Source: Ziziphus jujuba
Lineage: Eukaryota; Streptophyta; Magnoliopsida; Rosales; Rhamnaceae
Reading direction: 5' to 3'
DNA: 64,000 nucleotides
Assembly (NCBI RefSeq): GCF_031755915.1
Contig: NC_083384.1
Span: 31,415,001 to 31,479,000 of the forward strand
Shown: in pieces, positions 47,707-62,096 of the stretch
How positions within the stretch are numbered: the stretch's first letter is position 1
How the letters are laid out: every line of letters starts with the position of its first letter
Translations under genes and position numbers: made by a program
Notes under the pieces: generated by a model
What the model was told of the DNA's origin: nothing
What the model saw: the letters and a program-made list of their open reading frames with translations, nothing else
The model's database searches: none

Positions 47707-50700
47707 TTTCCCTCTCTCTCTTTTTTTTTTTTTTTTTTTTGGCCCTTTATTAGAAGATGAGCTTGAAAAACGGACAAGAAAAACAGAAATTGATGCTCAA
47801 GCTTAAAGAGAGCACATGAGGCTAGAAAGCCTACCACAACATGTCTTTCTTCTAAGACATTTTTTATATTATGAGGGAAAATATTAAATAAATAAATAAA
47901 ATCAACTTGCGCAAAAATATTTTGTTAGTTACATGTTAAAACAAACAGTGGGGTTTGCAAAATTAATGCATAGAGAAATTAATTATTCATGATGACAAGC
48001 GTGAATGAGCTTTATAACATTTTTTAACCCCTTTATAAAGGAATCTGCATAAAATATTTTGGCAAGACAAGGTATTAGGAAGCAAAAAGTTCAACAACCT
48101 TTCTTCCTTGTCAACTGCCCTTCTTTTGAAGCACCTTGGTCATGCCACTACCAATCTTCGTGATTCCATAAAATCTCTACTTGGGGTCTACTCATTATAT
48201 ATTATATTATTTGTATTTCTCATTGCACTCTCAAATTGGGTGGCCATAATGTTCAGCCTCTAAATTTAAATGTACAGGAAAAAAAATTTGTGCCTAAATT
48301 TTTACAAGCCAAAAACAAACAAATTGAAAGAGAATAAAATAAGTCCAAGTGATGGATTACTAGTACATATATGAATCTTATTAAAAAAAAGAGAAAGTGT
48401 ATATATATATATATATATATGTTAATCAAGCACGTTGTAGGGCTAGCCCCACCAAAGAAATGAAAGTTAAAAAAATAACCCCACCAAAAAAAAAAAAACA
48501 AAAAATCACTAGGGTTTAAGGATATTCAAAGTCATATTCAAAATTTAAGTACTAAAAAAACCCTTATAAGCAAATAAGCAAGTAAATTCTGGTGTGAAAA
48601 TAGTTCTGTAAGGTCCCAGCAATGAATGCCAAAAAGCCAAAAGATTTTTCAGTATGCGCAAGTAATTTTAATAGCTTTCATTGTATATCCACCTAACTAC
48701 CAAAGAGATATCTTTCTCACCAAATCAAAATGATGCTTTTAACAGAATTACTTATATCTAATTTGCAACTTTTATTTCAAAAAATAATAATAATAATAAT
48801 TTGCAACTTTTAAGTAGGTTGGCAAATAAAATGACAGCTACACTTCTTTTAAAACATTTTTAATGGACTTTTTAAATGTATCATATTCTTTAAAATTTAT
48901 TTTAAAGAGACAATATTTAAAAAAGAGTTCCAATTGATTTTTTATTTTGACTTTTTGATATAAAGAATTGGTTTGACTCTTCAAATATAAAGAGGCATAA
49001 CCACTCTTTATTTCAATATTATATAAATTTAATTGAATGTAATACATATTTTTATGTGACTATTATAATATTTAAGATGTAGATAATTTATATATAAAGA
49101 TAAAATAGAACTACAAGTAAAACAATAAATATTTATTAAAAAAAATAAATAAAAAACATAAATAAAAATTTTTATTAAGGAGCATTTTAAATTTTACTAA
49201 TTATCTTAAAAAATAATTTTTATATAAAAAAAATTTTTTTTTATTTTAAAAAGTCTTCTATAGATGATGCTCCTAATGCCCCTTTCCTACTCTATCCACT
49301 GTTGGTACTTTTTGATTCAGAATCCAAACACTTGATTTTAATGAAATGAATAAATTTATTTTTCTATTTTGCATGCTTCCTTATCTGGCACATTAATCCT
49401 TTTCAACTTCCTAAAAAAGATTTCTTGATTTTCATGGCAAATTCATCATCACAAATCCCAACATTTCTGTTGACTAAAAATTGTTGGTCTCAGATTTATT
49501 TATTGTGTCCCATCACTAGAAGAAAATGTCAACATGAATAATGTTCTATTAAATCCATATGTACCAAGTACAAATTTGATATTCTACAACTATTTTTCAG
49601 ATTATGTTGGAAAAGTTATGTGATTAGTATTAAGAACTCTCACTTCTCCAACTAATTTTTTAGTTTTTAAAATATTTAATAAAGGATCACCAATATTATT
49701 TGCCACATTATAAAAACCCCACAAAATAAAGTATTCCAACAACCCTGTTCTATATTTTTTATTCACTTAAGTTACCAAGTTTTTTGTGACCTTGTGAATT
49801 TGATAAGCATTAACCCTTGGTTTACCAGCATATATAACTTAGAGGATGGTAGCAATACACATCCAACAGATCTAGGCATCAAAGTTAATTATTCAGTTGG
49901 TCATTTTTTACCATCCTGTGCCTTAACAGACATAACTTGCTGGAATAATTTAGGATCCTACTCCTACCATCTCATAATTTTGAGTTTTGACTTTTCACGA
50001 ATGACAAAATTTATTCCTTTTCATAATACTGATACACACAAATTTCATAATTTTGTAACTTATTCATGAGTGGTGCTTTTTTTTTTTTTTCCCACTCAAA
50101 AAAAAAAAAAAAGGCAAAGGCTCCAATAATGAATAAGTCACCAAAAATTTTGACTGGTGCTTTTTCAATGAGCTAAATTGCTATCCACACATCCCATTTT
50201 TGTAAAATTATTAAAATGTCCTTTTACTTTCTTTTTTTTTACATTTTCTGGCGCCATTTTTAATTCATCTAACCAGGCACCATTAGCGACTGCTACAAAA
50301 TCAGCATTAAACATTCTGCTCAACAAAGAAAACGAAGATAAAGATGATAAGGGGAAGATACAGATGAAGAAGCGAACCAAGGGAAATCCTTGGCATTGTT
50401 TGAAGTTTGCTATTGTGTATTTTGGGGAAGAAAACAAACCTTGTGTAACCAGAAATTGTTACCGTGCAAAAAGATGCACTCTTTATTTATTAGAAATTTT
50501 AAAAATAATAATACTAAAAATAATAATAATAAAATTAAATTAAAAAATTGGTGATTTTAAACCATAGAGATATAAGGGATAACAGACCCCATTTTTGCAC
50601 TAAGATGGCCTAATCAAAATTTTCTTTGTGGGTTGTAGTCTTGTAGAATTCTAGAAAAAGTTACAAGATCTTATATTTCTATAAGAAAATTATTTTATTT

Positions 50701-51334
50701 TATATGATAAACATTTTTGGGCCCCTCAATTGTAATCGAGAGTTGTTGCAGGTGCTATGTTATATCAGTGCTGCCATAATCAGAGACAGCAAAAAGTAAC
50801 ATATTATCATAATGCATTTGCTGAGAGGTAGCTCCCCCAACCGACCAAAAAATTTACTTTCATAAATGAAAAATTTTCGGTAGCAAAAACGTATATTTTC
50901 TAGATACTAGATATAAGACTGAGGGAAAAGTCCCCACAGACACCACCTATATTATACACAAAACTTGTATGCTAAAGTTACAGATTGAAGGGAGCTTGAG
51001 GTGATAGAATTTCTTTATCTAATTTTAGGTAGACTTTTGACAAATCAAAGAATCATATAATCTTTACCTGTATATTGGGGGAAAAAACAGAACAAAAAGC
51101 AATGCCCAGCGACTCGGTGACTCTTGACTCCGGTTGGCTCCCTGGCATGGCCTGACTTGACTATGATACACTTCCAACTCCAAGGGTACGCACAAAATGA
51201 ACCACTTTTATCACAAACTACCATATATACTGCATATGGGCAAGAGCATAATTAGGTCCTAAGATAGCTGCTCTCCCCAGCCATGTGTTTTGTTGATCCT
51301 GCAGGTCCTCAGAATTTTGCTGAACCTAAAGATT
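47707..51334. other. Intergenic region: MYB promoter to the WD40 3' end
   Basis: The left end is the MYB upstream region: a pure A run on the coding strand (47717-47740) just before its ATG. The middle (48800-49260) is extremely AT-rich. (TA)n lies at 48403-48420. The right end includes the 3' flank of the WD40 gene. Open frames at 49794-50069 and 50178-50543 show no family features. Confidence 0.5.
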
Positions 51335-54300
51335 TCAATCACGAACTGGCAATCCAAAGTTTTGGTATGTCCTAATCCGTCCATCCCAGCCGGCAGTTAC
51401 AATAGCAAGACCCCACATGTGAGGTGAACCAGACATACTCTGGTAAGCATTCTTCAGAAGCCTATACTCAGACTTGCACATTGTCGGTGAAAGGGCTTTT
51501 GGACTCGAGTTGAAGAGTTTTTCTTCTGGCCAAGTTGCAGCTCCCCTTGACAAGGAGTCTAACAAAAACCCCCGGCTTAGAGAGAAACAATCGGGTGAAG
51601 CATTGTCAAATCTACTTCCCTGCCTGGGGCTAATAAGCGTAGGGGATTGAATGGTATCTGGCACGATTTTCAAACCACACCAAGGTACTGCAATTGATGC
51701 ATTGTGGGATGGAAAGCTCTCACAAGACCATATTTTCTTTGTCCGAGGAGATGCCTTGTCTTGACCAGAGTAGTTCCAGACGTATACATTTGAATCCTCA
51801 CTCGCGGAGATAACATGTTTCCCATCAGAGGTGAAAGACGCAGACATCTGGCTTGCTGCATTTCGAAGACCTAATCATGGAAAAGAAAAGGTGTTTTTAC
51901 TCTAGAATCAATGTAGATATAGATTCTAAAGTAGAATATCCTCCATCAACTATAATCTTTTAACATTCTAAAAAGTTCTCAGAATGCTATCCACACAAGT
52001 AAGATATAATTTACCCAGCTACCAAAGAATGAATTCAACACTTATCAGTGCAAGTGGAACAAGTAATAGTTGGCACATACCCTTAAATTTGCAGATGACA
52101 TCCACCCCACAAATTATACGGATGATCGAATCAGCAGAACTGACCATGACTTTGCTTGGGTCACTTGGAGAGAACTGAAAAAGCTCTTAAAATTAGCATT
52201 CACTGTAAATAGAAGGAAAAAGTAGAGAAGGCAAAAATAGACTGTAAAGTAAACAAGTGGATACAACTGAACTACCTGAAAGCCAGTTATCCTCTTGCCT
52301 GGCGACTTCTTTTTTCCCTGTAAGCAAATTTGAGCATCCAGTTGCAGATGATTATCTGGAAACATCATAAACATGAACATAAGCCAGAGGCAACGAAAAT
52401 GTCAATTGGTTATAAACTTTTCAATCATCATTTCATCAAATCATATCATATGATATATGTGTCTGATAGATTTTCATTAAATCATGTTAGGAGATGAATA
52501 AGCAAAAGGTAAAAGAGGACTATAAATAGAAATCCAATCACCAAAAGCATATTTTAATTTATAGCTCATGGTGGAATCTTGTCATTAATCAATGACAGCA
52601 ATCTACTATAACAATGCTGTGAGAAACTAAAAATAATATAATTTTCACTGTCAGTCATACTAAAACTAAGAAACAGATTCAAATTATTAGTTAAACTAAA
52701 ACTAAGAAACAGATTCAAATTATCTACCATCCTAAATTTCTTTCCTAATATATCAGCTACTACAAGATGAAAAAAACAAGCCCCTGATAGACTAAAAAGA
52801 TAAATAATTTCGTATAATAATTTTACAAGTTTGGCATAGAGATCCAAATCTTCTATTGATTATTAGCAAATGCAGCTCTAATGAAGTCGCATGGTAGTAA
52901 GAAAACTTCAGCTTTGGTCCAATGTATATAAAATACCTAAAATATTGTAAAAACGACAGTTGCCAGTCATGGAGCCTACAATTCCTCCCTGAAGGATCAA
53001 GTAAATAAGTCAGATGAAAAAAAAAAAATCCACTGAAACTAAACTTACATTACAGTAACCAAGCAAGAGAAGAAAAAATAAATAAATAAATAAAATCTAA
53101 ACCTGTCCATCAGGATGATAAGACACGGCAGTGACTATCTCTCGAATATCAATATAGTCAACGACTTTACAGCGAATAACTTCCCAGATGCGAACCTTCC
53201 CATCAATTGAACCACTGATGAAATAATTATCATCCAGAGGATTGAAATCAACACAAGTAACTGCACCAATCATAACAGCAAATCAATTGGAAACAAATAT
53301 AGCAGAAAGGATGGGAAATCAGTGCCAAACAACTTGAAAAAAATAATAATAACAAAAATAAATAAAGAAATAAAAGGACAAAAGAATGACGCTCACATGG
53401 AAATAAAAAATCTCACCATAGTTGTTATGAGAGAAAACCCTTAAGCATCTGTCGTATCCAACTTGCCAGAGGCGAACTGTCTTATCAACAGATGATGAGA
53501 GCAAAAACTGCAGGCCATAAAAGAGAAGATAGAAAAATTCATTAGCTTCACGAAGTTCAGGAAACCAATATGAATAGGTATGATAGTGACAAAGACAAGA
53601 AATCAAATTCTTCACTTCCACAAAGTTTAAGCTCTTTACTAAATGACAACATAGCATAGCCTCAAAAAATAGTATCAATTTTAACGGTACTGACCCCTTT
53701 GTTCGACCATGATAGATCCAAGACTTCACCCCTGTGTCCCCGGAACTCATGTAGAGGCTTCTCCAATATATGGAACGTTGTTGGAGGAAAAACAACACAA
53801 GTTGAATCCGATGATCTTTTCATTCTCTTCGTATTACCATGTTTCTCTTTTTCCACATCCAGCAACTCTAGCCTGGAGAGGTGATCCATTGTAAAATACA
53901 CACATGAAGGATCATTCGTAGTGTCAAATTTGTCCAATCTCTCAGCTTCGTTAACTTTCCAGACACGCACAATGCCATCTTCCCCAGCACTTGCTAAGTA
54001 CTGTCCATCAAGACTGAACTTCATAGTCAAAATTGAGCCGTCATGTGCTTGAAACTCTTGTCCCGCATAAAGGGAAGAGAGTTCCTTTGTTCGCTTTTTA
54101 CAAGGATGACTCCGAACTCTTTGCATTCCCATTCCCAAGGTTGATTCAGGATCACCAGGGTCTGAAACAGCATTCCCATTTGCATCAACAACACACATTC
54201 CAATACCTAATTTCCTTAGCCAGCCCCTTTTCACTTTCTTTTTTAACTCAACCTTATATCTGGCGTCATGAACTTCTCTCTGCAACACTCTCTGAACAGA

Positions 54301-54837
54301 AGGAGATCCAACACAGTTTCTCTTAGAATTCTCAGTGCTAACTGATTGATTGGAACGAACTTTCTGTGGCTCAAACAGTCCATCCAGACTCCGTTCGTAC
54401 GTAGAAAACCGTCTTCCACCATCAAACAAATTCTCCTCCAAAGCAACATTTCCTGATGACTCTGGAGCTTCATTTGACAGGGAAGACATGATAGACCGAC
54501 TTGAGGAAACATCCTCCTCCAAACCTGAATTTCTCAGAACCGCCCCACCATTTTCTGCAATTCTATCAATACCCAAGTCAGTTTTATCATAACATTCATC
54601 TTCCATTTCCTCCCTCATATTGAAATCTCGATCCAAATCTATACCCATCCATTTGAGGAACTTGTGACGGCGCTCCTGAACACCATCCAGGTTCTTAGCC
54701 CAAATTTCATATCCTAGTCTACCCAAAACACCAAAACTAGAGTCCTCAGAACAATCCGAACCCCAATCTGATACAGAAGAGAGGTCCTCACGGGTATCGT
54801 AAAATTGATCTTCTTGTTCATCACTGCAATTAATCAT
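51335..54837 (-). CDS. WD40-repeat protein, WDR44-like, 717 aa
   Basis: Exons in transcript order: 53695-54837, 53417-53507, 53103-53260, 52937-52988, 52276-52355, 52081-52174, 51335-51870; coding length 2154 nt, all GT-AG and in frame. A long N-terminal part (residues 1-260, acidic and Ser-rich, with a basic patch [16 protein letters not shown]) leads into the propeller. WD repeats include [20 protein letters not shown]...VRVW, the [18 protein letters not shown] repeat ending [30 protein letters not shown], and [21 protein letters not shown], with a last repeat [16 protein letters not shown]. Plant proteins of this type are annotated as WD repeat-containing protein 44-like; animal WDR44 binds Rab11, but the plant role is not established. 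The start is the ATG with a run of acidic residues typical of the family ([10 protein letters not shown]). From memory it follows the Rsm22-like gene in Arabidopsis too. Confidence 0.92.
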
Positions 54838-55620
54838 CTTTTTTATCTCTTATTATTTTGCTTTCACCCCATGAAATCCTGACTTGAAAAAAGAATAGAA
54901 AAAAGTAAATAAAATCATAAGACCCCTAATTGATAAAGGTTTTCAATTTTATTTCTCAAAAGATGCCTCAGAAAAAAAAAAAAAAAAATCACCCTTGAAA
55001 AGAGAAAATAGAAATACGCATCAAAGATCTAGCAACAAACAATTTATTCAGTCCTATCCAAAAATAAACAAATTGATTTCGAAACACAAGGAAAACCCAT
55101 ATGAAATGCAAAAGCAAAAACACTAACGAACAAACAACAAAAGGAAGAATTTGGCCAACCTGGGTCGTCTTGAAATTATAGTCAAACCCCAGAAATCCAC
55201 TCAATCACATAGGGATTTCCACCTTCAAAGCAAACCTCGATGCTATCTCTCTCTCTATGTTTCTCACACCCACAGGAGTTTCCCACTTGGGGAGGCAAAG
55301 AATACAACCAAAATATAAAAGAACAAAAATTTTTTAATAATCAAAAAATATAAATAAATAAATAAATAAAAAAAGAAACAAAACAAAAATTGCCTCGATA
55401 CCGGCGTTTTGGTAGCGCGAAGAAAGGAAAGGAAAGGAAAGAGAAGGTTAAAAAACAGACTGGGAAGGTGGTGTTTTTCTCTTTTTGTGTTTGTGTTTAT
55501 GAAAGCGTAAAATTTGTCTATCACTTTCTAACTCTTTTCTCTCTCTTTCTTTCTTTTTCTTTTTCTCTCTCTGTGTACGTCTCAGTGTCTGGATTCAATC
55601 GGTTGGTACGGATGGGGTGT
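54838..55620 (-). promoter_or_regulatory. Leader and probable leader intron of the WD40 gene
   Basis: On the minus strand a donor GTTGGCC follows ACGACCCAG at 55160 and an acceptor CAAGTCAG ends at 54879. This would remove 54879-55159 and leave a leader from about 55250-55550. The CT/GA-rich stretch 55520-55580 and the GC-richer 55590-55660 suit a promoter or leader. The spliced leader has a 2-codon upstream frame (ATG GGG TGA) near 54872. Confidence 0.4.
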
Positions 55621-58172
55621 GTTCTCGTAATGTCGAATGGTCTCTGTTGTTCTAATTTGGCTTCTCTTTGAACTACCTTCCCCATTCCAGTTTTACCTCC
55701 TACTTTTTCACTTTCTTTTTTTTTTTTTTTTTTTTTCTATGCTTCCGTTGGACCAACCTCGTTTACCAACCAATTTTTTCATTTTTAATTTCGTTGCAAA
55801 AAAAAAAAAAAATTAAATTAATTTTGTTTTTTTGTAAATTACTTTCATTCAACATTTTACCAAACCATTTTGTCCACTAACTTTTAGTGCCTACCTATTA
55901 GTTTTAGGATCTAATATACGAAATTAATTGGTTCTTGCAATATATAATTATAAGGGTTTTTTTTACCTAAAAAAAATTAAAAACATTTTAACACACCGTT
56001 TGGCCACTTTTTTTTTATTTTTTTAAAAATATTATTAATATTTTTAAAAAAGAGAGAAATATTAGGAGAAATCAATGACATCATCTTGACCATACACTTG
56101 TCTGTATCTTAATAATTTTAAGTGAAGAAGAAGAATAAATGGGGCCTTACTATTTGTTTTCATGCTTTATTATTATTATTATTATTATTTTTATAATTAT
56201 TATTTTCTTGGGGACATTGGGAAGTGGGCTTTTGGTATTTATCATAATTCCGAAAAAGAAAATTAGTTAGTCGAGAAGCAACCATCAAAGAGACTATTCA
56301 GAGTTGGAATTTGGACAGTGTGCATTTGACTTTGAATTTCTCGTCGTCATTTATGAATATTTCCTCTTCCCAAATTGCCAATGGGTCCCACTCCCTCTCT
56401 CTTTTGAATTTTTCAATTTATCAAAAATTTTAGCCATGACAAGCACACGGCCCACACAGCCCAACACATTGTATATATATATATATATATCAACCATCAA
56501 ATAAATATAATTTGTAATTCACCAAACAATAAATAAAATAATGTAATTTGTAGCAAAAACTAATTGTAAGACACATGCACTATTTTCATAGGAACTTTAA
56601 TGTTACGAACACAATTTTGTTAAATATTTATTTTCTAATTTTTATATTATTTGGTTAGTAGAATGTCACACGTTTTTAATAAAAGTTTTATGCGATTTTA
56701 TTTACAATGAATTTAATCAAAACTTTGCACATATATATATATATATAATAGTCAAAACTTGTTTAGTGTTATGTAAGTATTAAGTTTGTTGAGGATTTTA
56801 GTTTTAATTAACATTTTACCTAGTTTTTAGGCTTGTAGTCAACCTAATTCACCCAAAAAAATAAAAAAAATCCTTACGATACAACCAATTTATTCCAGGT
56901 TGTTTTGCTGAAATAAACGGTAAATTATTATAATTACGACTTTAGATCATTAGTTGATTATTGGTGTTCTTTATTTCCTTCTTATTTTCATTTTCTATAT
57001 TTTTTAAATTACAAGCAGTTGGGTTTGTAACATTTCATTTTTTTTTTTTTTTTAATACATGGTCGACTTTGATGGGCTTTTGCCACCGAGAATATCATCG
57101 AGCTACAACCGTACACTATTATCATGATCCATATGGAATTCAATAAAATAAGCCTATTTCTAATGACACAAATTATGATTCACAAAAAACACATGAACAT
57201 ATTTTTAATCAGACAAAAGTTTTTTCACCCAAAGCACAAAAATATATATTTTGTCAGGATAATCAAGGAATTCTATATTATATTATATGTATTGGTCAAA
57301 ATGTGAATTATTAATTATTAAGCAGTAGATATAAATTAGTAATACTAATTTTTATGATGCCGTGTTTGTCACACATATTAGTTGAACTAAACAAGTATAT
57401 AAAGTACGATAAACGATAAATTTGGATGAGAATAATGATAAGGTATTTGATTAATCGTCATATTAATGTTTCGGAGAAACTTCCACAGCAGGAGCGCATT
57501 AACATAATTAATTAAGCTTGTGTTTTGACTTGGACTTTAGAGGCAGTTGGAATTCAAAAAGTCTCATAAATTCTCATTAAAATTGTGATTAGCTCGTCAA
57601 TTTGATCACTCATTTTCCAAGTTTACTTTTCAGCCAAGTCATTGAATAGAACGCATTACGTTAAAGACCATTATCAGAGTCTTTTGTATCTATTTTATTG
57701 GACTGAATCTATTGGATCTATCTTTAAAAATAAAATTTAAATGGGTGATATAAATTTATGGGGCTCATTCTTTGGATAAAATGGATTTAACAATTTTTTT
57801 TAACAGTGGAGGAGATTTAAAACTGTATTATATGAAATGGATTACAACTTTTAAATTTTGATTTTTTTTTAATAATTATTTTACCAAAGATAAAAAATTA
57901 TTGATCATTGGATAAAAAATAATAATAATAATAATAATTTTTTTTTAATAAATAATGATAGAACCCTCCCCTAAATTTATAATTCTAAATAATCATATAA
58001 ATCTAAAATAATTGAAAAAAAAAAGAACTAAAAAAAAGAAAGGAAAATACTGTTAAACTTATATATCATTTCGATTGCTTAAAAAAATTATTTTTCCAAA
58101 ATATATATTTCTTTTAAAAAAAATTATTATACAATTGAAGACAACCATGGTCATATTAAAGCTCAAGTACAC

Positions 58173-58231
<59 letters not shown>

Positions 58232-61221
58232 ATCCGTACAAAAGGCAGTATACTGTTGACAGCTTCAAAGGCAAGGAAAGATAGCAAAAATTATGGGGGT
58301 TGCCTCTGTCTTAAGCAGGTTTTGAAAAAGTAATAAAAAACCCATGGTTTGGCTTTCTAAAAAATCCAACCATATAATAATTAACAAATATCAGCAATCA
58401 TAAATTCCTAATTAGGATCAGGTCCCGAAGTCAAGGTATAGGATTTTGGCAGCTTGAAAATTTATCAACTTCAACTTTATTTGGTACTAATTAAGTAATT
58501 AATTAATTATTAATAATGGAGACCTGCATGGACATTAATGGCTGTCCAAGACTTCTAAGTTTTTAACCATGGCCCATAAAGACCTTATTTCTTCTTTTGC
58601 AGGCCCTTTCCTTGTTTTGAACCAAAACTTTATCTAGGGTCAGAGACCATTGCCAGACAGTTCCCAATCTTGGCTCAGAAATTAAGCTCCAGTTTAACTC
58701 TAAATAAGTGATTTGAAAACAAAAATAAATAATTATAGAGCTAGTAAATCTTTGTTTCTAACCTAGAAGTTTCATTCCAAAATATTAGATTTTTTTTTTT
58801 TTTTACTTCCTTTTTCTATGTTCTATTTATATTAAGGTGTTTGTTTATTCTTGATGATCTTTCGACAACAGAAAATACAAATTGATGGTTTGAGAATGAC
58901 AATTGGGCAAAACTTAGAATGATGGGTCAGGCCCAAGAAAACTCAGCCATAGACTCCACAACCAGACTAAGCTCTATCAAACAAAGAAGCAAAACAAAAC
59001 AAAAAAACCCCTAACTTTTTGTTTTTTGAAAGGACGAAAAACCCTAAATTACCTACAAAAATGAAAATAAAAAATAAAAAAGAAACAAATTAAAACCCTA
59101 GTGGTCCAAGAGCAGTGGATGTGTGCCCTAATTTGGGAGACTTATGGGAGTCAAAACTTTGGAGGGTTTTGAGTGTGAGTGAGTGCGTTAGTGAGGCCCT
59201 CTTTAGGCACCAACCAAGTGGGCTTCATTTGTTGTGCTTCTTCTTTCTAAAAACTATATATATCAATGGCCGCTTGTATGGTTGCCTTGTCTTCATCACC
59301 TAATGCCACTTCATTTTGTTAGACAGTCACCGTTATAGGCCCTATTCTTGCATGGTCCCCTCTTTCCCAATTTTCAATAATCAACCAAAGTCTCTTATCC
59401 TATCCTAATTATTTCAATTTACATGTATATAAACACCTAATCCATGTTAAGAAAAAAATATTAGTGGGTGCTTAATTAATCAGGTTTTTTAAACAATTAT
59501 TCTGAATTTGAATTTTGATTTCCATACATTGACAACAACAACAATAATAATAATATTATTATAATTATCTGGATATCCGACGTGTCAAATGATGTGATAT
59601 TGATAAAATAATAACATATAATTTGGCAAGAAAGTTGAAAAATTGTCTTAATAATTTTATTTATTTATATTTTTTATGGGTGCTCTATGGATTTTTATTC
59701 TGATTTTACTGGGGGAATATTGCATATATCAAACACTTGTTTGGCATCAATGGAAACGCAAAACCATCATCTACTGCCGTTTAAAAATAGTTCTGTTATT
59801 AGTGGAATCATGAGTTTGGCAAGTGATTCTCAAACAGTAGTTTTATCCAATATGAATAATTATATACCAAGTTTTAGATTTTCTCGCGTTTTCCTTTTCC
59901 CACCTCAAAAGTAAATACTTATGAACGTGCGACTAATATATACGAGCTTTGTGGTGGATGTTCAACGAATAAAAGTTTGGTATTGAACATATATTTTCAC
60001 GTACAAGTAATAAAATCCAGGCATCATTAGGTGGAAAAAAGATAAAATAAGAATAAGTAAATACCAGATTGAAAACCATTAAATTGTGTTGGTGGTTTTT
60101 TCTTTTTAAGTTTATAATCATTTAAAATGCCTGGATTTATAATTGAAAAATAAAGATTTTTTTCTTTTATATTTATTTATCACAAATGGTGACAACTAAT
60201 ATTAATTGATATTTTATGTACATGCATGGATAAGTGCATAAATTAATTCGAGAAAGAGTAAATATCCAACTAATTGAAAAAAATACTTAAAATAAAAATT
60301 GAAAGAGAGAAGTCTATATATGCATCCCGACTACACTCCCATTCATTAAAGCAGGTCGATGAAATAATTGTTAATTATATGTTTAATTAAAAGACAAAAG
60401 AATTTCGCAACAAAATATTATTTAGGCAGTAATAGTTTTATAGGTAGTATAAAATTTAAAAATTTAGAGGCCAAAACCATGCGTTGCTAAAAAGAAAGTG
60501 ATTGATCTCGATCTCAATGGATCTTTGTCTCTAATATTTTATTTAAAAAAAAAAAAAAAAAAAGGAATAGAATGTTGGTTAGCATGAATAATTAGCATGT
60601 GGATGAACATTCAAATATTACTTAAAGAGAGAATGTATATTTAAATAGAGATTTGGCCTAGTCTTTGTTTGGGAGGGGGTCATTTTAGTTGGTGTTTGGC
60701 GTGCCTTTGTGTTTTATTTGATTATTCAAATCCATAGTTGAGCCATGTTTTGCACAAGAACGAACCCAACCATTCACTCATATACCTCATTTTGTATTCA
60801 CTAAATATCAACCAACTGCCCACACTACTCCTGAACAAACACGGCTCTATTTTTTTTTTTTTTCCCTTTAAATAGAATTTATTTATATGAAATTTCCATG
60901 TGAAAGTGTTATTGTTTTTTAAATAATTATAATGAAAGTAATTATGTACAAATTTAAATAAATATATATATATATTTAAACATGTCTATGCAATTTTCAG
61001 ATAGGTTTATAAAACGGACATTTGTTTTTTTTCCCCTTTTCATTTTAGAATATTATTTGTGAAAAAGAAAAGGATAGTCAAGAAAAAAAAAAATAGAAAT
61101 GCCTTCAAAAAATTTAAAAATTGAAAATTTTATAGTGTGTTGACCGAATTTCATACACAGTAAGACCGATGGAATAGCGGACGAAAAAACGAGGCAAAGC
61201 AATCCAACTGGGATTTAGTGG
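55621..61221. other. 5.6-kb AT-rich region without a recognised gene
   Basis: No exon chain, RNA gene or transposon protein was found. T runs near 55715 and 57039, (TA)n at 56468-56488 and 56731-56746, and a long (GA)n at 58175-58228. Open frames are short and of low complexity. Confidence 0.5.
58175..58228. repeat. (GA)n microsatellite, 54 bp
   Basis: An unbroken AG dinucleotide run from 58175 to 58228; likely length-variable. Plant GA repeats can bind BBR/BPC GAGA factors when near promoters, but no gene start is evident here. Confidence 0.95.
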
Positions 61222-61394
61222 GGACCCACAGGAGATATTTCACGCTAGGTTCGTGATGAGCCGTGTCAAAGAATATCGGACGGTTGTAACAATCCAACGA
61301 ATTCACGTTTGATTTAAATGGAGTTTGACTAAATTGGGAGATTTTGAATGTGAAATGTATAAGAAAGTCACTCCCTCCAAGTTGCCATAAAAAT

Positions 61395-61425
<31 letters not shown>

Positions 61426-62053
61426 TTTTTTATCCGCTGATGTGTTCCGCACTACCACATGCGGTCCACGTCAAAGGGGGTGGTGGGGGGCCCAATCACG
61501 TGACATCATCAGACCGCAGGATCGGAAATGAGGGGCTGGCTTAGAATTTTCCTTTTTTTTTAAAAAAAAAGTTACGATCAGACGGCTGTGGTTGGATTCT
61601 TTACTTGGTTGAGTAAAAGAAATTGAAATGAAGATGCGCGTGGTTTTGATATAACCGGGGCCCCACACGCAGCACCACCAGCACCGCCCCCTTCTCGGAG
61701 ATTTCAATCGGGGTTGGGTGTCTGTGTGCGCGCGCCTACCGTGGGGTCAACATCGTGGGACGTGTTTGATTGGCCCAATTTCGCGATGTATGCTCCGATG
61801 TGGGTCCCAACCATCTAAGATACCCCCCACATCTGACGGCCTCAAATCGCCGCCATTTCCTACAGTACTTCTTCTCAGTGGTACGTTAGTGGTAATAGCC
61901 TACGGCCTACTGCGACAGCTACAGCCGTTTGTACGTGGCACATTACAATTCCACAACTTCATAACCAATACAAAGAAAATCGATTTTCTTTTTATTTTAT
62001 TTTTAAATTAAAAAAACGATTTTATTCCTGATTTATTTGTATAGATTAATCAA

Positions 62054-62096
<43 letters not shown>

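Noticed and set aside
49794..50543. Two open frames of 91 and 121 codons between the MYB and WD40 genes
   Set aside because: Composition is random, with homopolymer stretches and no recognisable motif.
61344..62011. Open frames of 66 and 97 codons in the GC-richer right-hand region
   Set aside because: No motif and no exon chain; the composition is better explained by clustered regulatory sites.
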